Shown: one piece after another, positions 10,528 to 22,286 of the stretch
Position numbering within the stretch: the first letter of the stretch is position 1
How the letters are laid out: the number at the start of each line of letters is the position of its first letter
Source: Megalopta genalis
Taxonomy: Eukaryota > Arthropoda > Insecta > Hymenoptera > Halictidae
Assembly: GCF_051020955.1 (NCBI RefSeq)
Contig: NC_135018.1
Span: forward strand, 3,212,501-3,276,500
Direction of reading: 5' to 3'
Length of the DNA stretch: 64,000 bases
Translations under genes and position numbers: made by a program
Notes under the pieces: model-generated
Told to the model about the DNA's origin: nothing
The model's input: the letters and a program-made list of their open reading frames with translations, nothing else
Databases searched by the model: none

Positions 10528-11488
10528 GACGATTAGGCTTCCAGAAAGAATTCCTGCGGATTTTCGAAACGTTTCGTAAGCCGAGCGAACGGATTCGCTT
10601 TCCTACTGTTCTCATTCATCGCACGCGTATCCGTGAAAGCGAAAACTGTGTCGAATCGACGCAAGGGAGGGACGCAGAATGAAACGATTTTTGCGAGTTT
10701 CTCTCACCGGCGGCACACTCGACGCAAACGCTACGCGAGTACGTCTCGCTGTTACAAAGGCTGGAAATTTCGACTTTTTCGCGGCGCGTTTTTACGAAAA
10801 AACGGAACGATTGTAAAGCGCGTAGCGATTGTTGCGACTCGAGCGAAATTAGCGATGCCGACGTTTAAATGAAACCAACGTCGCGCCTTGTTCGCCGATA
10901 TCAAGAGTGAACTCGATTCGTGAGTTACTGTATCGCGTAAGAAATGAAGAATATATAAAATACCAGAATATTTAATCTGAATATAATAGTCGCGAGAGCA
11001 CGATGCAAAGAGGAAGCGCGATCCGCGAGCGTTACGCTAATGACAAAACCGTCGAAAATCTTTCCGGTGCCTAACAATTATAGCTTCTCGGGTGAGTCAT
11101 TTGTTCGCGATGGCAGCAACGCGATAGCGGCCCGAGTGCTCGGTCTCGATAGGGAAGAAGTGGGCCAGTCGGCGATAAACCAACAGTTTTCAACAAATTC
11201 GTGGGTGGAGCTCGGTGGTCGCGTGCTCGTCGAGCGGCCAGTGTTCCGTGTCCTATTATAGAACGGCGATTACATCGTTTCCGATGCTTGTTAATCGCGA
11301 GCCACCTCGTTCTCTTATTTCGTTACGCAATTCGTTCGGTAAATTACAGCCGTAAAATTCGCCAATTAATCCGGGGGCAACGTCATTATGGAATTCTGGC
11401 GTGCACAGTGTGTGCACGATGAATCGACCGGCTCTGCTCTACCGTGAACTCTCTACTTGCAAAACGTTTTCATTACATCGGGACGTTC
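10528..11488. other. Single-copy spacer between two inverted TTAA elements
   Basis: This 960-bp segment is moderately GC-rich with short open frames lacking family resemblance. With its flanking inverted copies it could fold into a large stem-loop. Confidence 0.5.
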
Positions 11489-12171
11489 TTAACCTTTTAG
11501 GTACGGCTGAATTCTGCGCAAGGCTATTTCTCTGGACGGCAGAGTCTGATGTGTATTGTACAGAGCCTGATACTGTATATACAGGGTGTCTCAAAAATGT
11601 CTCGCAATCCGAAAGTGGCGGGTTCCTCGGGCCATTTGAAGCAACTTTTTCCTTTACAAAAATTTTCTCCGAGGCACCGTTAACGAGTTATTAACGAAAA
11701 ACAGTGACCAATGAGAGACGAGCTCGGCTGGCGCGAGGCGATCGAGCCAATGAGCGGAACTGGGCTTCGCGCGCTGGTTGGCTGGGCCGCCTCGCGTCAG
11801 CCGTACTCGATTCTTATTGGTCACTGTTTTTTCGTTAATAACTCGTTAACGGCGCCTCGGAGAACATTTTTGTAAAGGAAGAAGTTGCTTCAAATGATCC
11901 GAGGAACCCGCCATTTCCGGATTGCGAGACATTTTTGGGACACCCTGTAGACTGTTGTAAATCGATGTGAAGACAAAAGAAGTGTGAAACAATGCATGTG
12001 AAAACGATTATTTGATTCAAACGATGAGCGAGTGAGCTACTAGAGCAAGCCACTATAGTGGCGCGTCGTCCAGAGAGATGACATCCGCGAAAGCCACTAT
12101 AGTGGCGTGTCGTTCTGAAAGATGACATCCGCAGAAGCCACTATAGTGGCGCGTCAGGCCTAAAAGGTTAA
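11489..12171. mobile_element. TTAA element, TTAACCTTTTAGG family, inverted second copy
   Basis: It is bounded by TTAACCTTTTAGG and CCTAAAAGGTTAA and collinear with the reverse complement of 9929-10527. It is 84 bp longer, mainly because it has three GCCACTATAGTGGC palindromes (starts near 12050, 12094 and 12138, exactly 44 bp apart) where the other copy has one. Confidence 0.88.
11580..11949. mobile_element. Nested palindromic TACAGGGTGTCCC element
   Basis: It runs from TACAGGGTGTCTC to GGGACACCCTGTA with long complementary arms, and carries CCAAT motifs at GACCAATGAG, GAGCCAATGAG and TTATTGGTC. It matches 10063-10432 in reverse orientation, so it was probably inside the host element before that element was duplicated. 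Confidence 0.85.
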
Positions 12172-12442
12172 AGAAAAAGTCTGATACAAATAAAAATAAA
12201 AAATATATTCGCCGAGCTCGGCGGAAAGAAGTCGCGCGAAAAATTCTACGAACCGAGTCCTCGATAAAGGGGGCAACGGATCGTCGGTTCACGCTTTACG
12301 ACGCCGCGTTACGCAACCTCGACGCACATCCAGTTCAACCGGGGGGGATCTGACTTTCACGCGGTGATCTAATTATTACGCTGGCGCCTGCGAGACGCTG
12401 CGATCTTCGAAATACTGCCTTCGTTTAACCCTTTCTGCTCTG
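12172..12442. other. Single-copy segment with an isolated TTAACCCTTTCTGC
   Basis: A TTAACCCTTT-like end lies at about 12425 next to the FB element. No partner end was found, so it may be a broken TTAA element. Confidence 0.4.
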
Positions 12443-13050
12443 CGCAGTAAATTCTCCACGATTGTCCCTCGGCTCCTAGACAAAGACGGATGATTTGGGG
12501 AGAGGAGATACGATTGTTCGAGCCTCGCGGCTCGTTTTTATAGTCGACGATTGTCGACAATTATAGCAAATTCTCTGTAGAAGGCTCAGAGCTCGGAATT
12601 GAAAACGGTAATCGCCAGATAGTCGGACGCAATTTTTTGAGTATGGCGAATGATTTTTTTTAGAAACTCGGGGCGATCGGCAAGAAAAGGCTGCGGCCTT
12701 AGCTTTTTTATTTCTAATTTTTTGGCACGATTCGAAGGCAATTCGGAGGCCACGTGATGCGATTCGAAGGCGATTCACACGATTCGAAGGCAATTCGTAG
12801 GCTACGTGATGCGATTCGAAGGCAATTCGAAGGCATTTGACACGATTCGAAGGCCTCGTGAAGCGATTCCAAGGCAATTCGGAGGCCATGCGACACTATT
12901 CGAAGGCAATTCGGAAGCCACGTGACACGATTCAAAAACAATTCGGTAAGCTTGCGTAGAGAGTCTCGCAAGCCTCGAATAATCGTTTCTCCTATTCCCG
13001 AATTATCCATTTTTGTTCACAAGCTGATGGGCAATTGGGGAGATACTTTG
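12443..13050. repeat. FB element with a minisatellite loop
   Basis: The left arm (GCAGTAAATTCTCC, GGAGAGGAGATACGATTG, AGCCTCGCGGCTCG) is answered by a right arm at 12968-13050 (GCCTCGAATAATCG, ATTATCCATTTTTGT, GGGGAGATAC). The intervening 400 bp includes an irregular repeat at about 12725-12945 of GATTCGAAGGCAATTCG with GCCACGTGA. Related minisatellite pieces recur at 28960-29040 and 62210-62265. Confidence 0.75.
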
Positions 13051-13924
13051 AGACCAGGCCAGAATAAAACAAACAAACAAAAAATACGAATAAGATTCGA
13101 AAAGAATCACGATATTGGTAATAATTATTTATCGTTCCTTACTTTGCCGAATACCAACTCAAATAACAATAATTGAAGTAACAAATTGAAGTAATAAAAG
13201 AATGAAATTGCAGAAATAAAGAAGAAATAAGTAGAATTGAATCGAAGAAATAAAATTAAGCAATAAAAAGTACTAGAATTGTTAATTTTATAAAATAAAA
13301 CCGTCTTTTTGATCCACTGTTTGAACAGCAACGCTTCTACTGTGTTCGACGAGTATACTCGTCGTCGCTTGATTTTCGCGACACGCACAGATGCTCGCTC
13401 TGAGAAGAAGGCGCCACAGCTAACTACAAACTGGTTAAGTAACGCTGGAAATTCAGCAGCGTCTTATAGTTTTGTCGCGGTGTGTATGTCGCGAGACTGT
13501 CGTCAAGTTGCGCAGGACAGGTCGATAAACTTTGCGATTGACAGGGACTTTATTGAGTTTCCTATCAGCGAACAGACAGGTCGAGTAGCTACTATTATAC
13601 GCCGGGAAAGTGTTCTTCGGTAGCCGGCGGTCTGTCGAATGCCGACAACTTTATGCCCGGTCGATTAGACGGCGAGGAGTGTTGACACGTCGCGGATTTT
13701 TCTTAATTCCAGCTGGCCAGTGTTCCGAGTAAGCCGAGTGGAGTCGTTGCGCGGCTTCGCGCATAGAGACGTTACACCGGAGTTATTAATATTTCCTTTC
13801 TTCGCGCTTGCACGCGGAAATTTATTTCGCCGCCGAGGAAATTATGGGCGACGGTGAACGTACCTGTTGCGACGACCGCTGCGTTCTCCTCTCGCGCTTC
13901 GACAGGAGCTATTCTGCTGTTCTA
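13051..13924. other. Single-copy segment containing CGACGAGTATACTCGTCG
   Basis: AT-rich to about 13310, then mixed. A single palindrome, CGACGAGTATACTCGTCG, lies at about 13346, identical to the palindrome repeated in the 141-bp array at 23.2-24.0 kb. No gene was recognised. Confidence 0.5.
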
Positions 13925-13989
13925 TTTGGTTGGCAACTAAGTAATTGCCGATTTCAGTTATAGATGTCTCTCGCTCCCATTTTTATGAT

Positions 13990-14285
13990 ATCCGTAAATG
14001 TTATATTATTATTATTATATGATAATATTATATATATTATTAATATATAATAATAATGTAATATAATATATAATAATAATATAATATTATTATAATATAA
14101 TAATAATAATAATAATTATTATTATATATATTATTATTATATTATAATATTATTATATATAATAATAATAATTATTATTATATATATTATTATTATATTA
14201 TAATATTATTATATATAATAATAATTATTATTATTATATATATTATTATTATATTATAATATTATTATATATAATAATAATAATA

Positions 14286-14316
<31 letters not shown>

Positions 14317-14375
14317 TATAATATTATTATATATAATAATAATAATTATTATTATTATAATATTATTATTATTAC
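13990..14375. repeat. AT-rich palindromic filler inside mariner copy 1
   Basis: TAATAATAATTATTATTATA-type units are repeated, many self-complementary. The filler is flanked by ATCCGTAAATGTTA (left) and ATCCGTGAATGTTA (right), so it appears to have grown between two copies of a short direct repeat. Copy 2 at 36.4-36.6 kb has the same arrangement. Confidence 0.85.
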
Positions 14376-14415
14376 GTTATTTTTTATTATCCGTGAATGT
14401 TAGCAACTGGACAAA

Positions 14416-14778
14416 TTGAATGCAGCGGTCAAGGAAAAGCGACCAGAATTGGCCAATCGTAAAGGTGCCATTTTCCAACAGGACAATGCTAGGCCGCGCA
14501 CGTCTTTGTCCACTCGGCAAAAATTGATGGATATTGGTTGGGAATCGATGTTACACCCACCATATAGCCCCGATCTCGCGCCATCGGATTACCACTTATT
14601 TCGATCCCTGGACAACTCCCTTCGTGGTAAAACTTTTAACGATGATGACGCTGTAAAATCTCGCTTAACTCAGTTTTTGGCCGAAAAGGATCGGACTTTC
14701 TACGAGCGTGGAATTTTCAAGTTGTCAGAGAGATGGCAAAAGGTCGTCGAACAAAATGGAAAATACATTACAGATTAA
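14416..14778 (+). pseudogene. mariner transposase C-terminal fragment
   Basis: This 120-residue frame is the C-terminal third of a mariner transposase, an enzyme that cuts and rejoins transposon ends at TA. QQDNARP (D23) and SPDLAPSD (D58) supply the second and third catalytic aspartates. There are exactly 34 residues between them, the D34D spacing that defines mariner. FYERGIFKL and a terminal NGKYITD follow. The DNA-binding N-terminus and the first aspartate are absent, replaced by AT repeats. The usual histidine after RP is arginine (R28). The start methionine is incidental. It cannot be an active transposase alone. Confidence 0.93.
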
Positions 14779-14909
14779 ACTTCGTTCCAAGTAAAAAAAA
14801 ATTTTTTATTTCATTGAACAAATCGGCAATTACTTAGTTGCCAACCCAATAGAAGCTTATTCTGCCTAGACGGTCGTGGCCTAAGATTCGGAACTGTCAC
14901 CGATCGATT

Positions 14910-15214
14910 CTCGACTGGTTACCGATTTTCGATAACTATAAAAACGAGACGCAAGGCTCCCATCTTTCGAAATTGTCCATTTTTGCGCGCAATCTGGGCG
15001 CGAATTAGGGAGAAATTGACGATCGGATTGAACACAAAAATGGACAATTTGGGAAGAGGAGACACGATCAATCGAGCTTAGCCACTCGTTTTTATAGTTA
15101 CCGATCGTCGACAACTATGAAAACGAGACGCAAGATTCGAATAATCGTATCTCCTCGTCCCAAATTGTCCATTTTCTTGCACAATCTGAGAGCGCGAATT
15201 AGGGAGAAATTACT
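14910..15214. repeat. FB elements: one half copy and one full copy
   Basis: The half copy (14910-15018) ends GCGCGAATTAGGGAGAAATT. The full copy (about 15019-15214) has both arms, with ACAATTTGGGAAGAGGAGAC and CTCCTCGTCCCAAATTGTCC. This subfamily has GCGCGAATTAGG instead of GCGTCAGTTAGG. Confidence 0.8.
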
Positions 15215-15326
15215 GAAACTCGTAAAAGAAGCCGCGGATTGCATTTTTGCTAAGGAAGAAATTGATGAAAATGACCTCGGGAACCCCTCATTTCTCACTC
15301 GCATAATAATTTTAGGGCACCCTGTA
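15215..15326. mobile_element. Half of a TACAGGGTGTCCC-type palindromic element
   Basis: It contains CTCGTAAAAGAAGCCGCGGA, TTGCATTTTTGCTAAGGAAG and ACCTCGGGAACCCCTCATTT, and ends GGGCACCCTGTA. The left arm is missing, and the FB copy begins immediately upstream. Confidence 0.7.
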
Positions 15327-15829
15327 TACTTTCATGCGAACAAATCTTTTCTACAGACATTTTTCTCGAAATCTTACTTTGCGACATGATTGACATTTGA
15401 GAGGATCTAGTTCTTCGATAAACATCAAATATGTATCGAGAGAATCTCCGGCAAACCTGCCACTATCGCATGAACCAGAACCTTCGACAAATCTTGACTC
15501 TGCTCGAATCTTTTCTTGGTACAGCGAAAGTGAAAAGAACGCTCTTAAAGTATCAAAACTCGAACTTCGGCGTGCCGTCATCTTTTTAAGAAACAGAGAT
15601 CGTTTTATTTACTTTAGCTCACGTCGTGTGTCAACTTTGACACGCGATAATCGGGGCGCCCGCAGTATTTCGCTCGCAGTAATAGGTACATAATCGCACA
15701 TAGTACGTAATATATGCACACGCATGGTTTCTTTGTATTATGCTTTATGATGAAATTTGTGCTTTCGGAGATGCAATATTTTGAGAAAAATAAATATTCA
15801 AGTAAGGGAACAAATAAAAGATCATTAGG
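15327..15829. other. Single-copy segment
   Basis: No repeat or gene was recognised. The open frame at 15397-15693 has no visible domain. Confidence 0.4.
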
Positions 15830-16265
15830 ATATATTATAAAGAATAGTACTATTATAAAGGATATGGTAGAAATAATAATATTGTAAATAGTATTATAAT
15901 AGTAATATTCTTTATAATATTATGTTGTATATAATATTGATTATATTATATTAATATTAATTATATAATATTGATCATATTATATTAATATTAATTATAT
16001 AATATTGATCATATTATATTAATATCAATTGTATTATATTAATATTGATTATATAATATTGATTATATTATATTAATATTAATTATGTAATATTGATTAT
16101 ATTATATTAATATTAATTATATAATATTGATTATATTATACTAATATTAATTATACGTAATATTGATCATACTATATTAATGTTAATTACATAATATTGA
16201 TTTGATTACCTATTATGTAATATTTACTGTATACATATAATATTATAAAGAATAGACTATATTAT
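15830..16265. repeat. AT-rich minisatellite, roughly 52-bp unit
   Basis: Repeats of ATTATATTAATATTAATTAT followed by ATAATATTGATC or ATAATATTGATT, about seven copies with point variants. Confidence 0.85.
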
Positions 16266-16967
16266 AAACAATCGAGTTGCCAATTTATTGGCGCAAAGGG
16301 TCTCGTTTTCTCTGTGAAAGCTCGCCTTCATTGAGAAACCGCAGCGATGCCGTTGCGCCCACCCTATCGCGCAACAAAGTGTTTTGACATTTCCTCGCCT
16401 CTCGCTGTCTTTGAGGAAAACAAGACCACCAGAAAGCCGGTGAATGTAACCTCGAAGGGTCTCAAGGTGGAAACAGGAGGCGCAACGGCGGGAAATTAGG
16501 TCGCGGAGAGAACTCGAATTCCCGAGTGCGGGTTACGCGAGACAGAGAGGCGAAAGAATACCGGCCGCCGCGGCGCGGTATAACGATCCATCGAGAAACC
16601 CCTTGGCAGGCTGCTGGTTCGATCGTGCGAGGTGCCTGTCTCGCAATAAACCGCAAGGCTCCGAAAAGGTCCCGAGGTACGATTAACCATCGCTGAGTCT
16701 GGTCGGTGCACAATCAAGGTCTGGGCGCTTTCGTTCCGAACTCGACTCGGACACCTCAGATTTGTGTCGGTGCGAATGCAGGCGCAGCTTAATGCGTTTG
16801 CAGATCGAGCCAGAAACAGAAAAATGAACGGAAAAATAAACGGAAAATCGGCGGTTCCGTGGCGCAGATTTTTGTGGACGTTGCGACACGTTTCGCTTTC
16901 TTCGCGTGCATCTTTCTCTGCCGATATTTTGTGCAACAGAGCCACGATCGTCGGAGTCGAAACGCGA
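16266..16967. other. GC-rich single-copy segment
   Basis: CpG-rich with overlapping frames on both strands. The longest frame (16496-17011 minus) has no recognised motif. Regulatory or untranslated sequence is possible (inference). Confidence 0.4.
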
Positions 16968-17729
16968 GTCGAGCCGTTCGGACGATCGAATAGCTCTGTT
17001 TTTCTATCCAATCGTGTCTCCTCTTCCCAAATTGTCCATTTCTACGAGCTGAGAGACCGCCGAAGAGAATTTGCTCCACCAAAATGTTTCTAAATTCTCG
17101 TAATCTTCTCGCAGTTTTTTAGCACGCGTACGCGAACGTGCGAAGATCCGTTGCGTTTGCAATTATTGGACCGTGGGAAGAGCTTTTTAATTAGAGAGAC
17201 AGCGTCGACGCGGCTCGTCTTGGAGAGGAGATTCCGTTCGGGCCGTTCAGAAAAATGCGCAACAATCGGATCTTCGCTCGAATAAATTTTTGTTAAGACA
17301 CCATGCTCTTGGGACCGGTGAGATATTTTAAAGCTCGCGGGTCAAGCCGTTCGGATGATCTAATAACTCTGTTTTTCTATCTAATCGTGTCTCCTCTTCC
17401 CAAATTGTCCATTTTTACAAGCTGAGAGACCATCGAAGAGAATTTACTCTACCAAAATGTTTCTAAATTCTCGTAATCTTCTCGCAGTTTTTTCTCGCAG
17501 TTTTTTAACACGCGTACGCGAACATACGAAGATCCGTTGCGTTTGCAATTATTGGACCGTGGGAAGAGCTTTTTAATTAGAGAGACGGCGTCGACACGGC
17601 TCGTCTTGGAGAGGAGATTCCGTTCGGGCCGTTCAGAAAAATGCGCAACAATCGGATCTTCGCTCGAATAAATTTTTGTTAAGACACCAAGCTCTTGGGA
17701 CCGGTGGGATATTTTAAAGCTCGCGGGTC
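16968..17729. repeat. Tandem duplication of about 373 and 389 bp
   Basis: Unit 1 is 16968-17340 and unit 2 is 17341-17729. Both start GTC(G/A)AGCCGTTCGGA and end AAAGCTCGCGGGTC. Unit 2 has an extra TTTTCTCGCAG stretch. Each unit includes a short FB right-arm remnant (CTCCTCTTCCCAAATTGTCC). Identity is high, so the duplication is fairly recent. Confidence 0.93.
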
Positions 17730-18049
17730 GGAGAGAGGGCTAGTTTTATTTTGTAATTTCCCCGAGGGCCGCCGGTTGACATGGTTCCGTACAAGCGGAT
17801 GAAGATACGTGTGTACCGGAAAACGAAAATGTCACCGCACCGGCGACCGGTCTTTCGCGTATTACGGCGAAATTATTCGCCGTTCGGCGGAAGTCGCGGA
17901 AAACGCGCCGGACAAGGATTTTTCTGGTGGAATCGCGCGAAAATTTCGCGCGTCGCGATGCAACACCAGCAGATGCAGATATTTATACTCGTCGTAAATC
18001 GACCATTTTTGTGCAGAAATTACTGTTCTAAACAATATAAATTATAACG
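17730..18049. other. Single-copy segment
   Basis: The short open frame at 17781-18047 has a basic composition but no recognised domain. No gene is called. Confidence 0.35.
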
Positions 18050-18130
18050 TACAGGGTGTCCCAGGTTTTAATGTTCAAACTTTGTTAGTGTATTCTATGG
18101 TACAAAAAATTCCGAACGAACCTCGTCCGA
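18050..18130 (+). mobile_element. Left end of a TACAGGGTGTCCCAGG element
   Basis: TACAGGGTGTCCCAGGTTTT and about 50 bp downstream match the terminus of the element at 18560. The rest diverges and no right end was found. Confidence 0.7.
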
Positions 18131-18559
18131 TTCGCGTTGGTAAAACACGGTTGTTTCTCTTCTAAATATCAGAAGTTGCTAAATTCTACGTGTTTCCCCT
18201 TGAAAGCAGGCTCGATCTCGATACAATTTATTTAAATATATGAACAAATTATGCATTTCTTAGAAATTCTACACAATTGCAATATACAATTACATATGTA
18301 CATGTACATATTATGTACTGACATGAACGTACTCCGCGGACAACGCGTACGATAAATAAACAAATGTAACATAAATTAATTTATAATTAATGATTTTTGG
18401 TAATGTAATGGTGCATCTAGAGATCCCAAGAAAATTTACTGTGGCATTGTCCAATGATTTTTCAGAAAATACTTCATGACACTCGCTTACTTTATCTCTG
18501 TTACACGAGAACACCCCTTTAATAGAGTATCAAAGTCGAGAAAGAATTATCATTATATA
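18131..18559. other. AT-rich segment between two related transposon ends
   Basis: No coding signal was found. It could be the interior of a larger element whose ends are the two TACAGGGTGTCCCAGG copies in direct orientation (inference). Confidence 0.4.
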
Positions 18560-19009
18560 TACAGGGTGTCCCAGGTTTTAATGTTCAAACTTTGTTAGTA
18601 TATTCTATGGCACAAAGTAAGAAAAAAATGTTATGCAAACATAGGTCATATAGAGCTTCATTAAGAAATTATAACAAAAATTCAGAATAGGAATAGTAAT
18701 CGACTTGCTGTTACTGCGAGCATTGGCTTGAATAGATCAGCACATGCCGTGTGTTTATGTGAGCTGTGTTTATTAATACATTTCGAAATGTATTAATAAC
18801 CGTTGTTGACAATACATGATTGACGTCGATCGAAGATTTTTTTTTATTTTTTATTTTTTTTTTAGTTGATTACTATTCCTATTCTGAATTTTTGTTATAA
18901 CTTCTTAATAAAGCTCTATATGACCTATGTTTATGTAACATTTTTTTCTTACATTGTGCCATAGAATGTACTGACAAAGTTTGAACATTAAAGCCTGGGA
19001 CACCCTGTA
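18560..19009. mobile_element. Long-TIR element, TACAGGGTGTCCCAGG family
   Basis: The terminal inverted repeats run about 150 bp, from TACAGGGTGTCCCAGGTTTT to CCTGGGACACCCTGTA. The inner arms are GGTCATATAGAGCTTCATTA and its complement. The loop is about 130 bp. There is no open frame. A transcript across it would form a long double-stranded stem. Confidence 0.88.
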
Positions 19010-20008
19010 TATTGTTACGGCGGCTTAACCAAATCAAGTCGCTGTAATGTGAAACTGCCCTGTTGTGAGCAACTCCTTAAAAAATAATGGAAGATAGGGG
19101 TTGCCAAGGAAGTGTGTAATAATAAACAATAGACAATCGAGGAACATTTTAAGTCGAACGAGCAACATTTTAAATTGAAAGATCTGTAGTTTATATTCCT
19201 TAGTTTATTCTTTATTCTTTATTCTTTATTATTCTGATAGTTTATATTCTTTATTGTAAATAAAATGCCGCGTTGCGAGAGAAATGAAATGATTCGCAAC
19301 ATATATAATATAAATTACATTATAAAATGTACTTTTTATTATCGTCCGTATTAATGTATATTTGTTCTCAATTGTTCCAGGTAAGTCGAGGCGTGATTTT
19401 ACAGTGCCGATTACACGGGCTTATGGTTACAAATAGTTGTAAGTACTGTGCAGGTCTCTAAAATATTACGAAAATTATCACCGATTCCATTCATTTCGAT
19501 AAATGGATCGTTCTTGATTCACGATAGAATTATTATGAGATCGGGACACGTGTAACGCGTATGCATTTGTATGCATTAAACTATCGATGCAATGTAAACG
19601 AACGAACTTTTAACGATACAAAACGGAATTACATAAACGTGCGTGTTAATATTAGTAGTTGAACAATGAACGAAACGGATTTCCGGATAGCACAGCTACG
19701 AAAACACAACGGAGGCCGGTTGCATATTTCATTAAGTTACGATACCAATTTGAAACGAGATCTCGTACGATGTATCATCATCAAATCGTACGAGATATCG
19801 ACGAGATTAATAAAATACGTTTGCATCGAAATATAAGTTATCTGCTTTTATTTTTCGTTTTCGTTGCTATATTTCATTGCTGTGTGACATTCTTTAGAAT
19901 TAGTTGGAAGCGGTAATTTATTTCACAAAGAGGTTAGAATTTCCAAAGTGGCAAAAGAAGAGTGCATTAAAGTCTCGAGGGGCCAAATGCTTCTGTAAAC
20001 TTTAATAA
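19010..20008. other. Single-copy AT-rich segment
   Basis: It contains a short ATTCTTT run near 19203-19260. An 85-codon frame at 19659-19916 ends in a hydrophobic stretch (YLLLFFVFVAIFHCCVTFF), but nothing else supports a gene. Confidence 0.35.
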
Positions 20009-20205
20009 TTAATACTAGATTTAGGGAGCACAAGAAACAGCTGTTTTATATTTCTTCATAATTTAGTTTATGTATATATTAGTTATACTAATATTATTAC
20101 TAATATTATACATACATATACATATATATTAGTTTTACTAATATTATACATACATATACATATATATTAGTTTTACTAATATTATTACTAATATTATATA
20201 TATAT

Positions 20206-20278
<73 letters not shown>

Positions 20279-20317
20279 TATTTTTTATATAGTTTTACTA
20301 ATATTATTACTAATATT

Positions 20318-20360
<43 letters not shown>

Positions 20361-20585
20361 GTAATAATATTAGTAAAACTATATAAAAAATATATATATT
20401 AGTATATATTAGTTTACACATTTATTTATTTTATTCTGATTTTGAAGTGTTACTGTAACATTTATCGTGTAAGTAGCATATAAATTGTATAAATAACTCA
20501 TAAATATATCTTTACGATATGAATAATCGTAAATTAGAAAATTAGTGGCCCGTCATTTTGACGGGTTCCGTAAATCTAGTGCTAA
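20009..20585. mobile_element. TTAA element, TTAACACTAGATTTA family, expanded by TA repeats
   Basis: The left end is TTAATACTAGATTTAGGG and the right end CCGTAAATCTAGTGCTAA (final TTAA mutated to CTAA). The subterminal palindrome CCCGTCATTTTGACGGG lies at about 20549-20565. The sister copy at 29051-29271 has the same ends. The interior is enlarged by TA dinucleotide blocks. Confidence 0.75.
20100..20405. repeat. (TA)n tract with repeated TTACTAATATTA
   Basis: Long TA runs at about 20196-20275 and 20322-20355 are embedded in repeats of TTTTACTAATATTATTAC. Part of the tract is palindromic (TTTTTATATAGTTTTACTAA at about 20282 against its complement at about 20363). Confidence 0.9.
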
Positions 20586-20886
20586 CAATCGAGATGATGT
20601 TTGGGTAATCTCTCTTTCAGCTGGTAATTATTTAATTATAAAATGGTAATTATTTTCCAAAAAAAATGAGAATGAATTTTTATACAACTTCTATTTTTAC
20701 CAACTGCATCCGGAAGTATTGACGACTATACTTGCTCTTAGCGACTGTAGATAGTTATTTATACAATAATAATGTGAACAATATGCCACTGACAACATAG
20801 TAGTACAGTTAGAAAAATTAAATGTTTCTTAAATGGCCTTAGTTGAGTGGTCAGGAGGTCCAACAACCATTTCTTGATAATAAGAA
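20586..20886. other. Single-copy AT-rich segment
   Basis: Nothing was recognised. Confidence 0.4.
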
Positions 20887-20980
20887 ATCAATATTTATTT
20901 ATTCAATATTTAATCAATATTTATTTATTCAATATTTAATCAATATTTATTTATTCAATATTTAATCAATATTTATTTAA
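20887..20980. repeat. 26-bp AT minisatellite
   Basis: About 3.6 copies of CAATATTTATTTATTCAATA plus TTTAAT. Confidence 0.9.
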
Positions 20981-21367
20981 ACGCCGAACCTGGTAACTTC
21001 TCTTTCTTCTTCTTCTTCTATGCAAATACGCTTTGATGTCGCAGAATTTTGTGACGTCAAAGGCATTGTCAAACAACGTGTGTCGATCCGAAAAACATTG
21101 TCAAACAACGTGTTTCGTGGAATTGTGGCGTCGAAGCTGCAAAAAGCGCTAGCGTCCGAAAACATGATGCAGCACGCAGGAAAAATATGAAGTGTCCCGT
21201 GTATTTATGATCCCGGCGAGCATAATTCCATAAACGGCGCAGTAGTTAAGAGACGTCGCTGTTGCATAAACAGGCTATTTCCCGATTGCGTCGGAACCAA
21301 CCGTTCACTTTTTTTCAAAAACCGGAGCTTAATGGTATTTACGAAAAATAAAAAACATCGAATAACA
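20981..21367. other. Single-copy segment
   Basis: It contains a TTCTTC run (21003-21019) and a duplicated motif, CATTGTCAAACAACGTGT, at about 21064 and 21097. No gene was recognised. Confidence 0.4.
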
Positions 21368-21575
21368 GTTCCGATAATATATATATTATTATTATACTAT
21401 AATAATTATAATAATAATATAATATAATAATATATTATATATATAATTATTATATCATAATAATAATATAATATAATAATATATTATATATATATAATTA
21501 TTATATTATAATAATAATATAATAATAATTATATATATAATATAAATAATATAATTATTATAATATAATATATTA
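21368..21575. repeat. AT-rich tandem tract
   Basis: Repeats of ATAATAATATAATATAATAA and TATATATAATTATTATAT, including local palindromes. Confidence 0.9.
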
Positions 21576-21723
21576 CCATGTTCTTGTTGTAGAATGATAA
21601 AAAACAGAAGCCACAGAGCAATAAAAAAAAGTAACACTTCAAATAAGCAATGAAATTTCAATGAAATAAATATCGTATTTTGCTGTTCTAGAATATAAAA
21701 TAAGATATTTTATTTCGATAAAT

Positions 21724-21757
21724 TTCTCTCTCTCTCTCTTTCTCTCTCAGTCTCTCT

Positions 21758-21810
<53 letters not shown>

Positions 21811-21871
21811 TCTTTTATTCTCTCTTGCTCTCTCTCATTCTCTTGTTCTCTCTTTCTCTCAGTCTTCCTCA

Positions 21872-21922
<51 letters not shown>
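21724..21922. repeat. (CT)n polypyrimidine tract
   Basis: About 200 bp of CT repeats with occasional TTACTC and TCAGTC interruptions, almost purine-free on the plus strand. Confidence 0.95.
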
Positions 21923-21924
<2 letters not shown>

Positions 21925-22286
21925 AATCGAAAGTACAAAATAAAATACTTCATCTTCGACGATGAGTCCACGCTATACTGATGAAATCTGTCATAGAGTA
22001 CATAAAGGCTGCCTATATCTATTCTGTCCTGTTGACACACGTACACAGAGATCGAGGAGCTGTTTCTTGCAAATATATTATGTCGGACAGAGGTTTCTTG
22101 TACTCTTCTCTTTAACCAAACGTTTCTTCTCACGTTTCTTGTACTCTTCTACTTAGCTGCGTCGATCTATTTTTAAAAGGTCAATCCTGTACGCGTTCTG
22201 TCGATCGCGTGGCTGCGAAATCAATACGTTAAAGAATGGTGCGTTAACCGAATAAAAAAGTGAAAGGAGAAAATCTATTTTACCGT
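21923..22286. other. Single-copy segment
   Basis: The motif GTTTCTTGTACTCTTCT occurs twice (about 22090 and 22134). No gene was recognised. Confidence 0.4.

Larger units (their letters stand above)
13925..14849 (+). mobile_element. mariner deletion derivative, copy 1
   Basis: It has a TA at each side (13923-13924 and 14850-14851). The left end is TTTGGTTGGCAACTAAGTAA and the right end TTACTTAGTTGCCAACCCAA, complementary apart from one base in this stretch. The 5' part of the transposase gene has been replaced by AT-rich filler, leaving a C-terminal frame at 14416-14778. A full mariner is typically near 1.3 kb (family knowledge), so this copy is non-autonomous. Confidence 0.95.
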
